Assembly (NCBI RefSeq): GCF_000745965.1
Contig: NZ_JQKI01000002.1
Location: 1-64,000 of the forward strand
Direction of reading: 5' to 3'
Length of the DNA: 64,000 bases
Origin: Edaphobacter aggregans DSM 19364
GTDB taxonomy: Bacteria > Acidobacteriota > Terriglobia > Terriglobales > Acidobacteriaceae
The notes under the pieces were generated by a model, which did not search any database, was not told where the DNA came from, and was given only the letters and a program-made list of their open reading frames with translations. The position numbers were made by a program, and so were the translations under genes. Positions 7,554-15,643 of the stretch are shown one piece after another. How positions within the stretch are numbered: position 1 is the first letter of the stretch; each line of letters opens with the position of its first letter.

Positions 7554-8223
7554 CGTCCCGTCCTCCTTCCACCAGAGCAATGAGTTCCACGATCTTCGAC
7601 CGCAGCGGCCTCGCCAGCGCAAAACCGGACAGTTTCAGACTGCTGACCAGAAGCGCCAGACTCTTCTCGCGCAACGCATGGGTCCGCCGTTGACCGGGTG
7701 AGCGATCGTAGATCCAGTGCAGGATCAATCCCATTTGGTAGAGCCAGAGTATCTTCGGTAGGAATGGCGCGAGGTCCTCCGGCACCTGAACTCCACCCGA
7801 CTTGGTGGCGATCGCCCGCGCGAAATACATCTGGTCGCGCTCGCGGATGTGCCGGGTTGCCTCGCTGAAAGGCGACAGACGGTTCTGCGGGTCAGCAGCG
7901 TGGCGGAATAGGGCGCCGAGGAAGGATCGGTTCGGCTGGAAGTACTCGAACTTCACCGCCATAATGGCAGCGATGCGCTCTTCGAAGCTGGTTGTACCGG
8001 CCAGCACCGCTTCCATTCTGGGCGCCATCGCTTCGATGGCCTGTTCATAGAAGGCCATCACTAAGTCTTCCTTCGATTCGAAATAGTAGTAGGCCGATCC
8101 TAGCGAGACGCCCGCTTCGGCGGCGATTCCGCGCATGGTTGTTTGCTCGAACCCCCTGCGGCGGAACAGGTCCAGTGCCACGTCGAGAATGCGGGCGGAG
8201 GTAGCCTCAGCCTTCTTGGTCAT
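7546..8223 (-). CDS. TetR-family repressor of the six-gene operon
   Basis: 225 aa. The N-terminal helix-turn-helix (about residues 8-55: SARILDVALDLFRRRGFEQTTMRGIAAEAGVSLGSAYYYFESKEDL) is classic TetR, and the helical C-terminal ligand domain is of TetR_C type. An in-frame ATG 12 codons earlier falls inside an operator palindrome, so the start at 8223 (MTKKAEA) is preferred. It is the first gene of the operon and overlaps the DoxX-like gene, so it most likely represses itself and the five downstream genes through the two TTGAAC palindromes. The inducing ligand is not deducible. Confidence 0.9.
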   Translation of the reverse strand: MTKKAEATSARILDVALDLFRRRGFEQTTMRGIAAEAGVSLGSAYYYFESKEDLVMAFYEQAIEAMAPRMEAVLAGTTSFEERIAAIMAVKFEYFQPNRSFLGALFRHAADPQNRLSPFSEATRHIRERDQMYFARAIATKSGGVQVPEDLAPFLPKILWLYQMGLILHWIYDRSPGQRRTHALREKSLALLVSSLKLSGFALARPLRSKIVELIALVEGGRDDA

Positions 8224-8242
8224 TGTCGTAGTGGGCGGTATT

Positions 8243-8256
8243 TTGAACATGTTCAA
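8243..8256. promoter_or_regulatory. Operator 1, TetR site
   Basis: Perfect 14-bp palindrome TTGAACATGTTCAA, 20 bases upstream of the chosen tetR start. Forms a pair with 8298-8311 at a 55-bp spacing. Confidence 0.65.
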
Positions 8257-8297
8257 CAATAGAAGTAAAGCAAGGGGCGAAGAGTGTCAAGATATTT

Positions 8298-8311
8298 TTG
8301 AACCCGTTCAA
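8298..8311. promoter_or_regulatory. Operator 2, TetR site
   Basis: TTGAACCCGTTCAA: the same TTGAAC / GTTCAA arms as operator 1 with a CC centre. Two copies of one dyad in front of a tetR gene strongly suggest autoregulation. No gene lies from 8312 to 8637. Confidence 0.62.
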
Positions 8312-8637
8312 TATTGAGCCACCGGTGGATCGACATGCATCCCTCTTCCTCAGCCACCCATCTCGATTCGCAACCCAACTTGGCCTATATCCCCTAAAGC
8401 AAACTGTTACTCAGCGGTTTTCGCTGCTGGCGTCGGAAATTGATCAAAGACGCATCTCACTCATTGCGGAGGCTTTAGGTTCGTAGTTGCAGTGGCCCGA
8501 AATGCGCGGGAACAATACGGGAACAACTGCCTTCGGGTATAAAACCCGTGTTTTCAAACAGATTCGATTTAAAGAAAGAACCGGAAGAGAATAAGTAGTG
8601 TCGTTCTGGTTTCCGTAAATTATTGATTCTAAGTGAT

Positions 8638-8668
8638 GGCCAGAGACGGGATCGAACCGGGGCTGGCC
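8638..8668 (-). other. tRNA-like hairpin remnant at a recombination scar
   Basis: On the minus strand GGCCAG, a T-arm-like GGTTCGATCCC, and CTGGCC plus A follow one another directly, as if the acceptor stem and T-arm of a tRNA survived while the D and anticodon arms were lost. The T stem is imperfect. It sits 77 bases before the break in comM. It could be an attachment-site remnant of an integrated element or chance similarity. Confidence 0.3.
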
Positions 8669-8744
8669 TCGCGTATCAACCAAAACTGTCAGAAGCGACC
8701 CCACACTGGCAGATAGAGCAGGGGAGCTTCAGCAATGAAATTAC

Positions 8745-9266
8745 CCCTGCCCGTGCGGTTATTTCAACGACAAGCGGCGCGAGTGCATGTGCACTCCGCC
8801 GATGATTCAGCGGTATGTCTCGAAGGTCTCAGGGCCTCTGCTGGACCGGATCGATATCCATATTGAGGTTCCGGCGGTTGAGTACAAGGAGCTTCGCGGC
8901 GGCGCGGCTGCGGAGGGCTCGGTAGAGATTCGCGAGCGGGTTCTGGCTGCGAGGAAGCGGCAGCATGAGCGGTTCGGCGAGGCTGCCGAGCGGACGAAGG
9001 GCTCGGGCAAGGCGGCTTCGCGGAGGGTGTTTGCGAATGCGCAGATGAATACGCAGCAGATTCGGGCATTCTGCGTGCTGGGAACGGACGCGGAGCGAAT
9101 GCTGGAGCGGGCGATGCAGCAGCAGGGTCTGAGCGCTCGGGCGCACGACAGGATATTGAAGGTGGCTCGAACGATCGCCGATCTGGAAGGAGCGGAGAAC
9201 GTCGAGGTGAAGCATATTGCCGAGGCGATTCAGTACAGGACGCTGGACCGGAGTTACTGGGCCTGA
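8745..9266 (+). pseudogene. comM: comM (YifB-type Mg-chelatase-like AAA ATPase), 3' fragment only
   Basis: The frame begins abruptly at CCC TGC CCG TGC (Pro-Cys-Pro-Cys-Gly), with an in-frame stop just upstream, and continues [21 protein letters not shown]...[15 protein letters not shown] to the C-terminal Mg_chelatase_C domain ([44 protein letters not shown]). Only about 174 of the usual ~510 residues remain; the N-terminal domain and the Walker A/B ATPase core are gone. ComM is a helicase that extends strand exchange during natural transformation. The remaining stretch could be translated from the internal ATG at 8787 but would lack ATPase activity. Homology stops at about 8745, so the missing part was deleted or replaced. 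Confidence 0.88.
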
Positions 9267-9267
9267 A

Positions 9268-9538
9268 CCTCCCCCTCCCCCTTGATTTTGTGCAAGTTGT
9301 TTGTTTTGTTTCGTGTGCACGTTTCCAATCGGGCAAAATCTTGGAAACAAAGGGCTTACGGGCAAAATATTGATTTCAGGCAGGTTATTCGACGGGACCC
9401 AGTCGATTCCACTTGCGATCTTCCATTCTGAATCTATTTTACGAAATCGCCAATAATTAATCGGCGCTTTCGGGTTGGTTATTTTCTTTTTTGTTTTGTT
9501 GTGGTTGGGCTCCTTTTGGCTTCGCAGGGGATTGACAA
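9268..9538 (+). repeat. Dispersed intergenic element, copy A
   Basis: AT-richer spacer starting with a C-run and TTGTGCAA-like sequence, containing degenerate ~30-base units (GCAAAATCTTGGAAACAAAG near 9332 and GCAAAATATTGATTTCAGG near 9363), then AATTAATCGGC and finally GGGG-A-TTGACAA at 9532-9538. The same order and spacing recur at 37343-37641. Neither copy has a convincing reading frame. Confidence 0.55.
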
Positions 9539-10111
9539 GTTTAATCCTGCTGACGGTTTTAGGCGAGGCCAGGGTTGCGCTCAGAATGACCGCTGACGGT
9601 GGGATACGTCGTGGAATTGGCGGGATCGTGGGTTTGAGATTCTGATTCTGGAATGTTTTCTGGGGTTCCTTCCAAAAATAAGTATTGACCTGAAGGGGTG
9701 GACGATTTACTTTTCATAAGTCGAGGCTGTTCCTGTGCAGGCATTTTTGCCTGAAGATACGCGGGGAACGTCCGGCGTCCAGGACTCTCGGAATACCGAG
9801 TGTTCTCTCTGCTTCCTTCTGTTGCATACCTGGCGCTGAGTCGCTGACGATACCAGGAGAGACAGGGTTTTGGTGAGACGTGGAGCTCCGAAAGAGCTTC
9901 GCGGGATTTGTTTCGTCTGCCTGGATTTCGGGACCAATCAGTTTTGGATTGTGAGATTTACGTGTTTTTGTGGAATCCCTTTTGAGGATTCCGCGTCTAA
10001 ATAGAAGTGGCGGGGTCAAAGGTAAAAGTACCCGCTGAAGACAGTGGAGCAAAAATTCAGGCGAAGGAGCGCATGGCGCTTTTGGCCGCAAAAATCTGAA
10101 CAAGGGAGAAC
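9539..10111. other. Non-coding spacer upstream of rpoZ
   Basis: About 570 bases with lower GC than the flanking genes. A 129-codon minus-strand frame (10103-9714) exists but shows no signal, domain or ribosome site, so I treat the stretch as non-coding. The rpoZ promoter must lie in its right part; AAGGGAGAAC immediately before the rpoZ start is a plausible ribosome site. Confidence 0.5.
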
Positions 10112-10333
10112 ATGATGCGCTCAGACCTTATTTTTGGAGCCCTCACACACGTGAAGAACCGTTACGAGCTTTGCCAGTTGGCGTCGAAGGCGACGCGGAA
10201 GCTGCACAAGCCGAACACTCGTCTTCAGGACACGACGAACGAGGTGCTCGATCGTTTCAAGGATTCGACGCCGATGGGCGAGAACGGGGCCCCGGTTGAG
10301 AAGGTAACCCTGCAGGAGCGCCGCGCGGCTTAA
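10112..10333 (+). CDS. rpoZ: RNA polymerase omega subunit
   Basis: 73 aa (72 if the second ATG is used): MMRSDLIFGALTHVKNRYELCQLASKATRKLHKPNTRLQDTTNEVLDRF. The NRYxLCQLASKATRKLH core is the conserved omega helix that latches onto beta-prime and aids RNA polymerase assembly. GGGAGAAC lies just upstream of the start. In this group the protein is short, and its position immediately before rho groups transcription functions together. The 164-bp gap to rho contains a small GGCC hairpin but no clear terminator. Confidence 0.9.
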   Translation: MMRSDLIFGALTHVKNRYELCQLASKATRKLHKPNTRLQDTTNEVLDRFKDSTPMGENGAPVEKVTLQERRAA

Positions 10334-10497
10334 CGCGCGGCCATCCGGCCTTAAACTTTAACCCTTAGCCTCTTCCGCAATACCCAAAGCCCATCCTACA
10401 ATTTCAGAGTCCCCAGGCTTTTCCGCACGACCCCTTCCGTCAAGCAGACCCGCCTCTAAGCTCCAAATATCCCTCCTGAGTAATTCAAGGTAAAGAC

Positions 10498-11748
10498 ATG
10501 ACAATTTCAGAGTTGAAAGAACACAACATCGCCGAACTGGGCAAACTGGCGCGCGGCCTGGATATCGCCGGCACCAGCGGCCTTCGCAAGCAGGACCTGA
10601 TCTTCAAGATTCTGCAGGCGCAGAGCGAGAAGGAAGGGCACATCTTCGCCGAAGGCGTGCTTGAGATCCTTCCCGACGGCTACGGCTTCCTTCGTTCCCC
10701 TGACTACAACTACCTGCCTGGTCCCGATGACATCTATGTTTCACCGTCGCAGATTCGCAAGTTCGACCTGAAGACGGGCGACACGATCTCGGGCAACGTA
10801 CGGCCTCCGCACGAGGGCGAGAAGTACTTCGCGCTGGTGAAGATCGAGGCGATCAACTTTGAGAGCCCGGAAGAGACGCGCAGCAAGATTCTCTTCGACA
10901 ACCTGACGCCGCTTTATCCGCAGGAGCGGGTGAAGATGGAGACGGTGCGCGATAACATCTCGGGCCGCGTGATGGATCTGCTGACGCCGATGGGTAAGGG
11001 GCAGCGCGGGCTGATCGTCGCTCCTCCGCGTACGGGTAAGACGATGCTGCTGCAGGCGATCGCGAACTCGGTTACGGCGAACCATCCGGAGATCGTGCTG
11101 ATCGTTCTGCTGATCGATGAGCGTCCGGAAGAAGTGACGGACATGCAGCGGTCGGTGAAGGGCGAGGTGATCTCGTCGACCTTCGATGAGCCGGCGGCGC
11201 GTCACGTGCAGGTTGCCGAGATGGTGATCGAGAAGGCGAAGAGGCTGGTCGAGCACAAGCGCGATGTCGTGATTCTGCTGGACTCGATTACGCGACTGGC
11301 GCGTGCGTACAACACGATCGTTCCTCCGAGCGGCAAGGTTCTGTCGGGCGGTGTGGATTCGAACGCGCTGCAGCGGCCGAAGCGGTTCTTCGGTGCGGCG
11401 CGCAACATCGAAGAGGGCGGCTCGCTGACGATCATTGCTACGGCACTGGTCGATACGGGTTCGAGGATGGACGAGGTGATCTTCGAAGAGTTCAAGGGCA
11501 CGGGTAACTCTGAAGTCATTCTTGATCGCAAACTTGTTGATAAGCGCGTGTTCCCGGCGATCGATATTCAGCGCTCGGGCACGCGTAAGGAAGAGCTGCT
11601 GATCGTGAAGGAAGATCTGCAGAGGATCTGGATTCTGAGGAAGGTTTTGAATCCGTTGTCGCCGGTGGAAGCGATGGAGTTGCTCACCGACAAGCTGGCG
11701 AAGACGCGGAACAACTCGGAGTTTCTGCACAATATGAGCTCGATTTAG
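10498..11748 (+). CDS. rho: Transcription termination factor Rho
   Basis: 416 aa, normal family length. The order is an N-terminal Rho_N helix domain ([22 protein letters not shown], residues 2-45), a cold-shock RNA-binding domain with the conserved PDGYGFLRS (about 60-70), and a RecA-type ATPase with Walker A PPRTGKT (about 180), a Walker [17 protein letters not shown] region, and the Q/R loops ([29 protein letters not shown]). It forms a hexameric ATP-dependent RNA helicase that ends transcription at unstructured C-rich sites. All key residues look intact. A strong hairpin terminator follows. Confidence 0.98.
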   Translation: MTISELKEHNIAELGKLARGLDIAGTSGLRKQDLIFKILQAQSEKEGHIFAEGVLEILPDGYGFLRSPDYNYLPGPDDIYVSPSQIRKFDLKTGDTISGNVRPPHEGEKYFALVKIEAINFESPEETRSKILFDNLTPLYPQERVKMETVRDNISGRVMDLLTPMGKGQRGLIVAPPRTGKTMLLQAIANSVTANHPEIVLIVLLIDERPEEVTDMQRSVKGEVISSTFDEPAARHVQVAEMVIEKAKRLVEHKRDVVILLDSITRLARAYNTIVPPSGKVLSGGVDSNALQRPKRFFGAARNIEEGGSLTIIATALVDTGSRMDEVIFEEFKGTGNSEVILDRKLVDKRVFPAIDIQRSGTRKEELLIVKEDLQRIWILRKVLNPLSPVEAMELLTDKLAKTRNNSEFLHNMSSI

Positions 11749-11799
11749 CGTCGAGCGCAACGAGTGATCACCGGGTCCGGGTGGTGCTGGTTCGGTGAT

Positions 11800-11830
11800 G
11801 GGGGCGGTCCCCTTTGGGGCTGCCCCTTTT
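11800..11830 (+). terminator. Rho-independent terminator after rho
   Basis: GGGGGCGGTCCCC and GGGGCTGCCCC pair around a TTT loop, followed by TTTT. Confidence 0.75.
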
Positions 11831-11870
11831 GTGTCTCTTCCCGCTTAGGGGCTGCGGTGGCGTAAGAAAA

Positions 11871-11913
11871 ATGCAGGTCCTTCGACTTCGCTGCGCTCCG
11901 CTCAGGATGACAA
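11871..11913 (+). repeat. REP-like intergenic repeat (copy 1)
   Basis: Starts ATGCAGGTCCTTCGACT, has a GC-rich inverted core (CGCTGCGCTCCGC) and ends CTCAGGATGACAA. Related copies lie at 14231-14345, 42482-42620 and 45360-45410, always between genes. Confidence 0.65.
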
Positions 11914-11937
11914 CTCTTACCAACGGGGCGATCCGCG

Positions 11938-12687
11938 TTAGCGGAGGCCTCCGGAGGCGATGATGAGTTCGCCGGTGATCCAGCGGGCGTCGTCGGAGGC
12001 GAGGAAGACGGCTACGGGGGCGATGTCGGAGGCTTGTCCGGTGCGGCCGAGCGGGGTGTGGGCTTCGCGCTCGCGCTGCCAGTCGCCGCCAATGAAGCCG
12101 ATGGTGTGGGTGCCTTCGGTTTCGACGAGGCCGGGGTTGATGGAGTTAACGCGGATTTTGCGGGGGCCGAGCTCTTTGGAGAGGACCTGGGTGATGGAGT
12201 CGACGGCGGCCTTGGTGGCGGTGTAGATAGCTCCTTTGGGAGGGTGGGTGGCGCTGACGGCGGAGCCGATGTTGATGATGGCGCCGCCCTCGGAGGGGAA
12301 GAGCTTGATGGCCTCGCGGGTGGCGAAGAGGAGGCCGAGGACGTTGGTGTTGAACTGGCGGTGATATTCGGCGGCGGTGAACTCGGAGATGGCGGAGAAG
12401 CCGTAGACGCCGGCGTTGTTGACGAGGATGTCGAGGCGGCCGAAGGTCTTTTGGGTTTCGGCGAAGAGGCGTTGAACGTCTGCTTCGTTGGAGATGTTGG
12501 CCTGGATGGCAATGGCTTTGCCGCCGCTGTTGGTGATGGAGGTGACGACTTTGTCGGCGTCGTGCGCGCTGGAAGCGTAGTTGACGACGACGGAGGCGCC
12601 TTCGGTTGCGAATGCGCGGGCGATGCCAGCGCCGATGCCTTTGGAGGCTCCGGTGACGAGGGCGATTTTGCCGGAGAGTCTGCTCAT
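11938..12687 (-). CDS. SDR-family oxidoreductase, tandem copy 1 (FabG/glucose-dehydrogenase type)
   Basis: 249 aa from the ATG at 12687 (MSRLSGKIALVTGASKGIG), the homologous start to its neighbour. TGASKGIG is at about residues 12-19, NNAG near 90, and the YTATK active-site pair near 155-159, with the classical C-terminal GGLR. Sequence and length are very close to the gene immediately upstream (12765-13514), with the same start and the same last five residues, so the two are tandem duplicates. Substrate is unknown; such pairs are usually annotated as 3-oxoacyl reductase or sugar dehydrogenase without proof. Only 77 bp separate the copies. Confidence 0.9.
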   Translation of the reverse strand: MSRLSGKIALVTGASKGIGAGIARAFATEGASVVVNYASSAHDADKVVTSITNSGGKAIAIQANISNEADVQRLFAETQKTFGRLDILVNNAGVYGFSAISEFTAAEYHRQFNTNVLGLLFATREAIKLFPSEGGAIINIGSAVSATHPPKGAIYTATKAAVDSITQVLSKELGPRKIRVNSINPGLVETEGTHTIGFIGGDWQREREAHTPLGRTGQASDIAPVAVFLASDDARWITGELIIASGGLR

Positions 12688-12764
12688 GATGGCTGCTCCT
12701 TTTTGTACTGGATGAAAAAGAAAGGCGCAGCTGGTTGGCTGCGCCCGGAGGTGTGTGGAACGTC

Positions 12765-13514
12765 TTAGCGGAGGCCGCCGGAGGCGACGAGAGTTTCGCC
12801 GGTGAGCCATCCGGAGTCGTTGGAGGCGAGGAAGACGGCGAGCGGAGTGATGTCGGCTGGCTGGCCGATGCGCCCGAGCGGGGTCTGGGCTTCGAAGTTC
12901 TTCTGGAAGTCGGTGCCGATGAAGCCGGCGGCGTGCACGCCTTCGGTCTCGACCATGCCGGGGTTGATGGAGTTGACGCGGACCTTTTTGGGGCCGAGTT
13001 CCTTGGAGAGGACGGCGGTGATGGAGTCGACGGCGCCTTTGGTGGCGGTGTAGACGGAGCTGGTGGGGATGTTGAGCTCGGTCGCGTTAGAACCGATGTT
13101 AATGACGCTGCCGCCGTTGTCGCCGAAGAGCTTGAGGGCCTCGCGTGTGGCGAGCAGGGTTCCGAGGACGTTGGTGTTGAAGAGTCGACTGTAGAGCTCG
13201 GTCGAGACCTCTTCGATGGGGGCGAACTGATAGACGCCGGCGTTGTTGACGAGAACGTCGAGCTTGCCGAAGGTCTTTTTGGTCTCGGCGAAGATGCGGT
13301 TGACGTCGGCTTCTTTGGCGACGTCGCCCTGGACGGCTACAGCTTTGCCGCCGGCTTTGGTGATCTCGGCGACGACTTTGTCAGCGCCTTCTTTGGAGGA
13401 GGCGTAGTTGACGACTACGGAGGCGCCCTCTTTGGCGAGTCCCTTGGCGATGTCGGCTCCGATGCCTTTGGATGCTCCGGTGACTACGGCTACTTTTCCT
13501 GCGAGCTTGCTCAT
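12765..13514 (-). CDS. SDR-family oxidoreductase, tandem copy 2
   Basis: 249 aa: MSKLAGKVAVVTGASKGIGADIAKG. The Rossmann motif TGASKGIG, NNAG and YTATKGAVD motifs are all intact. This is the promoter-proximal copy of the tandem SDR pair and likely drives both. A dyad (TTTGACAACTGTCTAA) lies 28 bases before the start and may be a regulator site. NADP preference is suggested by the short-chain pattern but cannot be settled here. Confidence 0.9.
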   Translation of the reverse strand: MSKLAGKVAVVTGASKGIGADIAKGLAKEGASVVVNYASSKEGADKVVAEITKAGGKAVAVQGDVAKEADVNRIFAETKKTFGKLDVLVNNAGVYQFAPIEEVSTELYSRLFNTNVLGTLLATREALKLFGDNGGSVINIGSNATELNIPTSSVYTATKGAVDSITAVLSKELGPKKVRVNSINPGMVETEGVHAAGFIGTDFQKNFEAQTPLGRIGQPADITPLAVFLASNDSGWLTGETLVASGGLR

Positions 13515-13541
13515 TTCCCTGACCTCTCTTTGTGTCGATAA

Positions 13542-13557
13542 TTTGACAACTGTCTAA
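13542..13557. promoter_or_regulatory. Imperfect 16-bp dyad upstream of the SDR pair
   Basis: TTTGACAACTGTCTAA: arms TTxGACA / TGTCxAA with one mismatch. The position overlaps the expected promoter of the SDR pair. No regulator gene is adjacent. Confidence 0.35.
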
Positions 13558-13604
13558 TTGATGAGGCAGTGGGGGAAAGGATTCGGAGGAGTGCGGAAAA
13601 GAGG

Positions 13605-14192
13605 CTAGTTCTTTTTTTCGAGATGATTGGAAAGGACTTCGAGGAACTGGGCGAGCCAGGCGGGGTGGGCGGTCCAGGCGGGGCCGGTGACGAGGTTGCC
13701 ATCGGTGATGGCCTGGGTGCCCGAGAGGGCGACGAAGGTGGCACCGGCGAGCTCGATCTCGGGAGCGCAGGCGGGGTAGGCGTTGAGGCGCTTGCCGGCG
13801 ATGACGCGGGCGGCGGCAAGGAGTTGGGGGCCGTGGCAGAGGGCGGCGATGGGTTTGTCGGCGCTGTCGAAGTAACGGATGATGTCGAGGACGTGGGGGT
13901 TGAGGCGGAGGTACTCGGGGGCGCGGCCGCCGGGGATGACGAGGGCGTCGTAGTCTTCGGGGCGGATGTCGTCGAAGGTGGCGTTGAGGGTGAAGTTGTG
14001 GCCGGGCTTTTCGGTGTAGGTCTGGTCGCCTTCGAAGTCGTGGATGGCGGTGCGGATGCGGTCGCCGGACTTCTTGCCAGGGCAGACGACGTGGACAGTG
14101 TGGCCGACCATCTGGAGGGCCTGAAAGGGGACCATGATCTCGTAGTCTTCGACGAAGTCGCCGGCGATGAGAAGGAGCTTTGCGGGTTTCAT
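13605..14192 (-). CDS. DJ-1/PfpI family protein
   Basis: 195 aa with the class I glutamine-amidotransferase-like fold of the DJ-1/PfpI family. The N-terminal [27 protein letters not shown] carries the conserved acidic residue (Glu), the nucleophile elbow is [13 protein letters not shown] with the reactive Cys, and [12 protein letters not shown] matches family signatures. Members include chaperone/deglycase-like and stress proteins; a protease role is not secure. An AGGA ribosome site precedes the start. The gene runs toward the SDR pair on the same strand and could be transcribed with it; the 90-bp gap includes the dyad at 13542. Confidence 0.88.
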   Translation of the reverse strand: MKPAKLLLIAGDFVEDYEIMVPFQALQMVGHTVHVVCPGKKSGDRIRTAIHDFEGDQTYTEKPGHNFTLNATFDDIRPEDYDALVIPGGRAPEYLRLNPHVLDIIRYFDSADKPIAALCHGPQLLAAARVIAGKRLNAYPACAPEIELAGATFVALSGTQAITDGNLVTGPAWTAHPAWLAQFLEVLSNHLEKKN

Positions 14193-14230
14193 TGGTTTGT
14201 TCCTTTTGTATTGGGATTAGTGGCTGGAGA

Positions 14231-14345
14231 AATGCAGGTCCCTTCGACTACGCTCAGGGCTAGGCTTTTCGACTCCGCTGCGCTCGCTCAGGATGACAAT
14301 TCTTTGGCAATGCAGGTCCTTCGACTGCGGCGGCTGAGCTGCCTT
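14231..14345 (+). repeat. REP-like cluster (copies 2 and 3)
   Basis: AATGCAGGTCCCTTCGACTA (14231 on), a core with CCGCTGCGCTCGCTC, and CAGGATGACAA, then a second partial unit from 14309 (AATGCAGGTCCTTCGACTGC). Same family as 11871-11913. Confidence 0.6.
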
Positions 14346-14373
14346 CAGAGTTTATCGGGTTGCTGTGAAGAGA

Positions 14374-14592
14374 TTATTCACAGTTGCACGTCCGGTGATG
14401 GATTGGTGGCATGGAGCCATCGAGGGATGGGATGCAGTGTCCGTGGGGATCGACTTGAGGATTACCGAGTTTGGCGGCGATGCGCTTTTCGAAGCTTTCG
14501 GAGATGAAGTGTTCGAGGCGCTCGGCTTCATCGTGAAGCTCCTCGATGGGGTAGTTCAGCACTTCGTAGAGAAATGTTTCGATGAGCCGCAC
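14374..14592 (-). pseudogene. Fragment of a DtxR/MntR-type metal-dependent regulator
   Basis: The frame RLIETFLYEVLNYPIEELHDEAERLEHFISESFEKRIAAKLGNPQVDPHGHCIP is the dimerisation/metal-binding domain of DtxR-family repressors: the HDEAERLEH and DPHGxxIP motifs carry metal ligands. The N-terminal DNA-binding domain and the C-terminal part are absent; homology starts abruptly at about 14589, where the opposite strand begins a broken TonB-receptor gene. A GTG could start translation at 14592, but the product would lack a DNA-binding domain. Interpreted as a relic left by a deletion. Confidence 0.72.
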
Positions 14593-14605
14593 CGCCGTGA
14601 TCGTG

Positions 14606-15620
14606 GGATTTCCAGCATGGCTGGCGGCCCAGAGCGGAGCTTCTGCTGCGCTCTCAGGGATGGTGATGGACGGTACGGGAGCGGCCGTGCCTGGAGCAAT
14701 GGTGACTGCAACGTATCTGAGCAGTCAGGCGGAACGCAGTGCGACGACTGGTGTGGATGGCGGGTTTCTGTTTCTGCAGTTGAATGGGGGCACCTACAGG
14801 GTTCAGGTGCAGGCGCCGGAAGACGGGCCGGCGCAACCAGTTCAACGTCGGCTTCGAGACGCAGGTGTCGAAGCTGCTCTCGTTCAGCGGGGAGTATCTG
14901 TGGAAGTTTACCTACGGGGCGTACGACTTTGATGTTCTGCTGAACAGCCCGCTGACGTTTCCGACGCAGTTCAGAAAATCGAAGATCGATGGCGCGTTGT
15001 TCCGTGCCACGGTGGCGCCGACGCATGGCTTCGCCGGGTATGTGACGGTAAGTCATGTGCGTTCGCGGCTCTTCGGGCCGGAGACGGGAGGGGTGAGCTT
15101 CAGCCCACCGTACAGCATTGCGCGTCCGGACCACGATCAAGGCCTGGCGATGAATCTGTACACGCGGTATCAGATCGGGCATCGCGGGCCCGTGGGTGGG
15201 GTCTCGTACCGCTACGATGGCGGACTGGTTGCTGTGGCGGTACCGGACATGGCGACGGCGCTGCGCCTGACCGGGGATGAACAGGGGCAGATGGGGCTTC
15301 ACTGCGATGAGACCTTTGCCACGGTGTCGCAGCCGATACGTTCATGCTCGGGGACGCTGGGGGCTACGCGGGTTCGCATTCCGCGGGCGGGGACGGAGAA
15401 CGATGACCGGAACCCTCCGCGCATCGCAGTGAGGAACACGACAAATCTCTCGATCGGCCAGGACGATCTCTTTCGCCATGAGGAGCAGAGTCTGAGTCTC
15501 CGATTCGACATGGTGAATGTGGGAGATGTGGATGGGCTTTACAACTTTCTCTCCACGTTTTCGGGGACGCATTTTGTGAGTCCGCGGAGCTTTACCGGGC
15601 AGATGCGTTACGCGTTCTAG
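14606..15620 (+). pseudogene. TonB-dependent receptor with a large internal deletion and frame change
   Basis: Residues from about 14636 encode a carboxypeptidase-regulatory beta-sandwich start (SGMVMDGTGAAVPGAMVTATY...GGFLFLQLNGGTYRVQVQAP). At about 14815 the frame changes and the sequence jumps to the C-terminal barrel (RRNQFNVGFETQVSKLLSFSGEYLWKFTYGAYDFDVL ... NFLSTFSGTHFVSPRSFTGQMRYAF), ending at the natural stop. Plug domain and most of the barrel, several hundred codons, are missing. The surviving end looks otherwise well preserved, pointing to one fairly recent deletion. Full-length relatives are 800-1100 aa; compare the intact receptor at 19259-22657. Confidence 0.8.
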
Positions 15621-15643
15621 CTGTTCGCGTGGGGGTGGTGGGC

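Noticed and set aside
8638..8668. Complete tRNA gene
   Set aside because: Only acceptor and imperfect T-arm; no D arm or anticodon loop.
9714..10103. 129-codon minus-strand frame upstream of rpoZ
   Set aside because: No ribosome site, signal, domain or compositional bias of a real gene.
12034..13541. Long plus-strand frames (244 and 268 codons) opposite the tandem SDR genes
   Set aside because: Gly/Val/Asp-rich low-complexity shadows of GC-rich minus-strand SDR genes whose motifs are intact.
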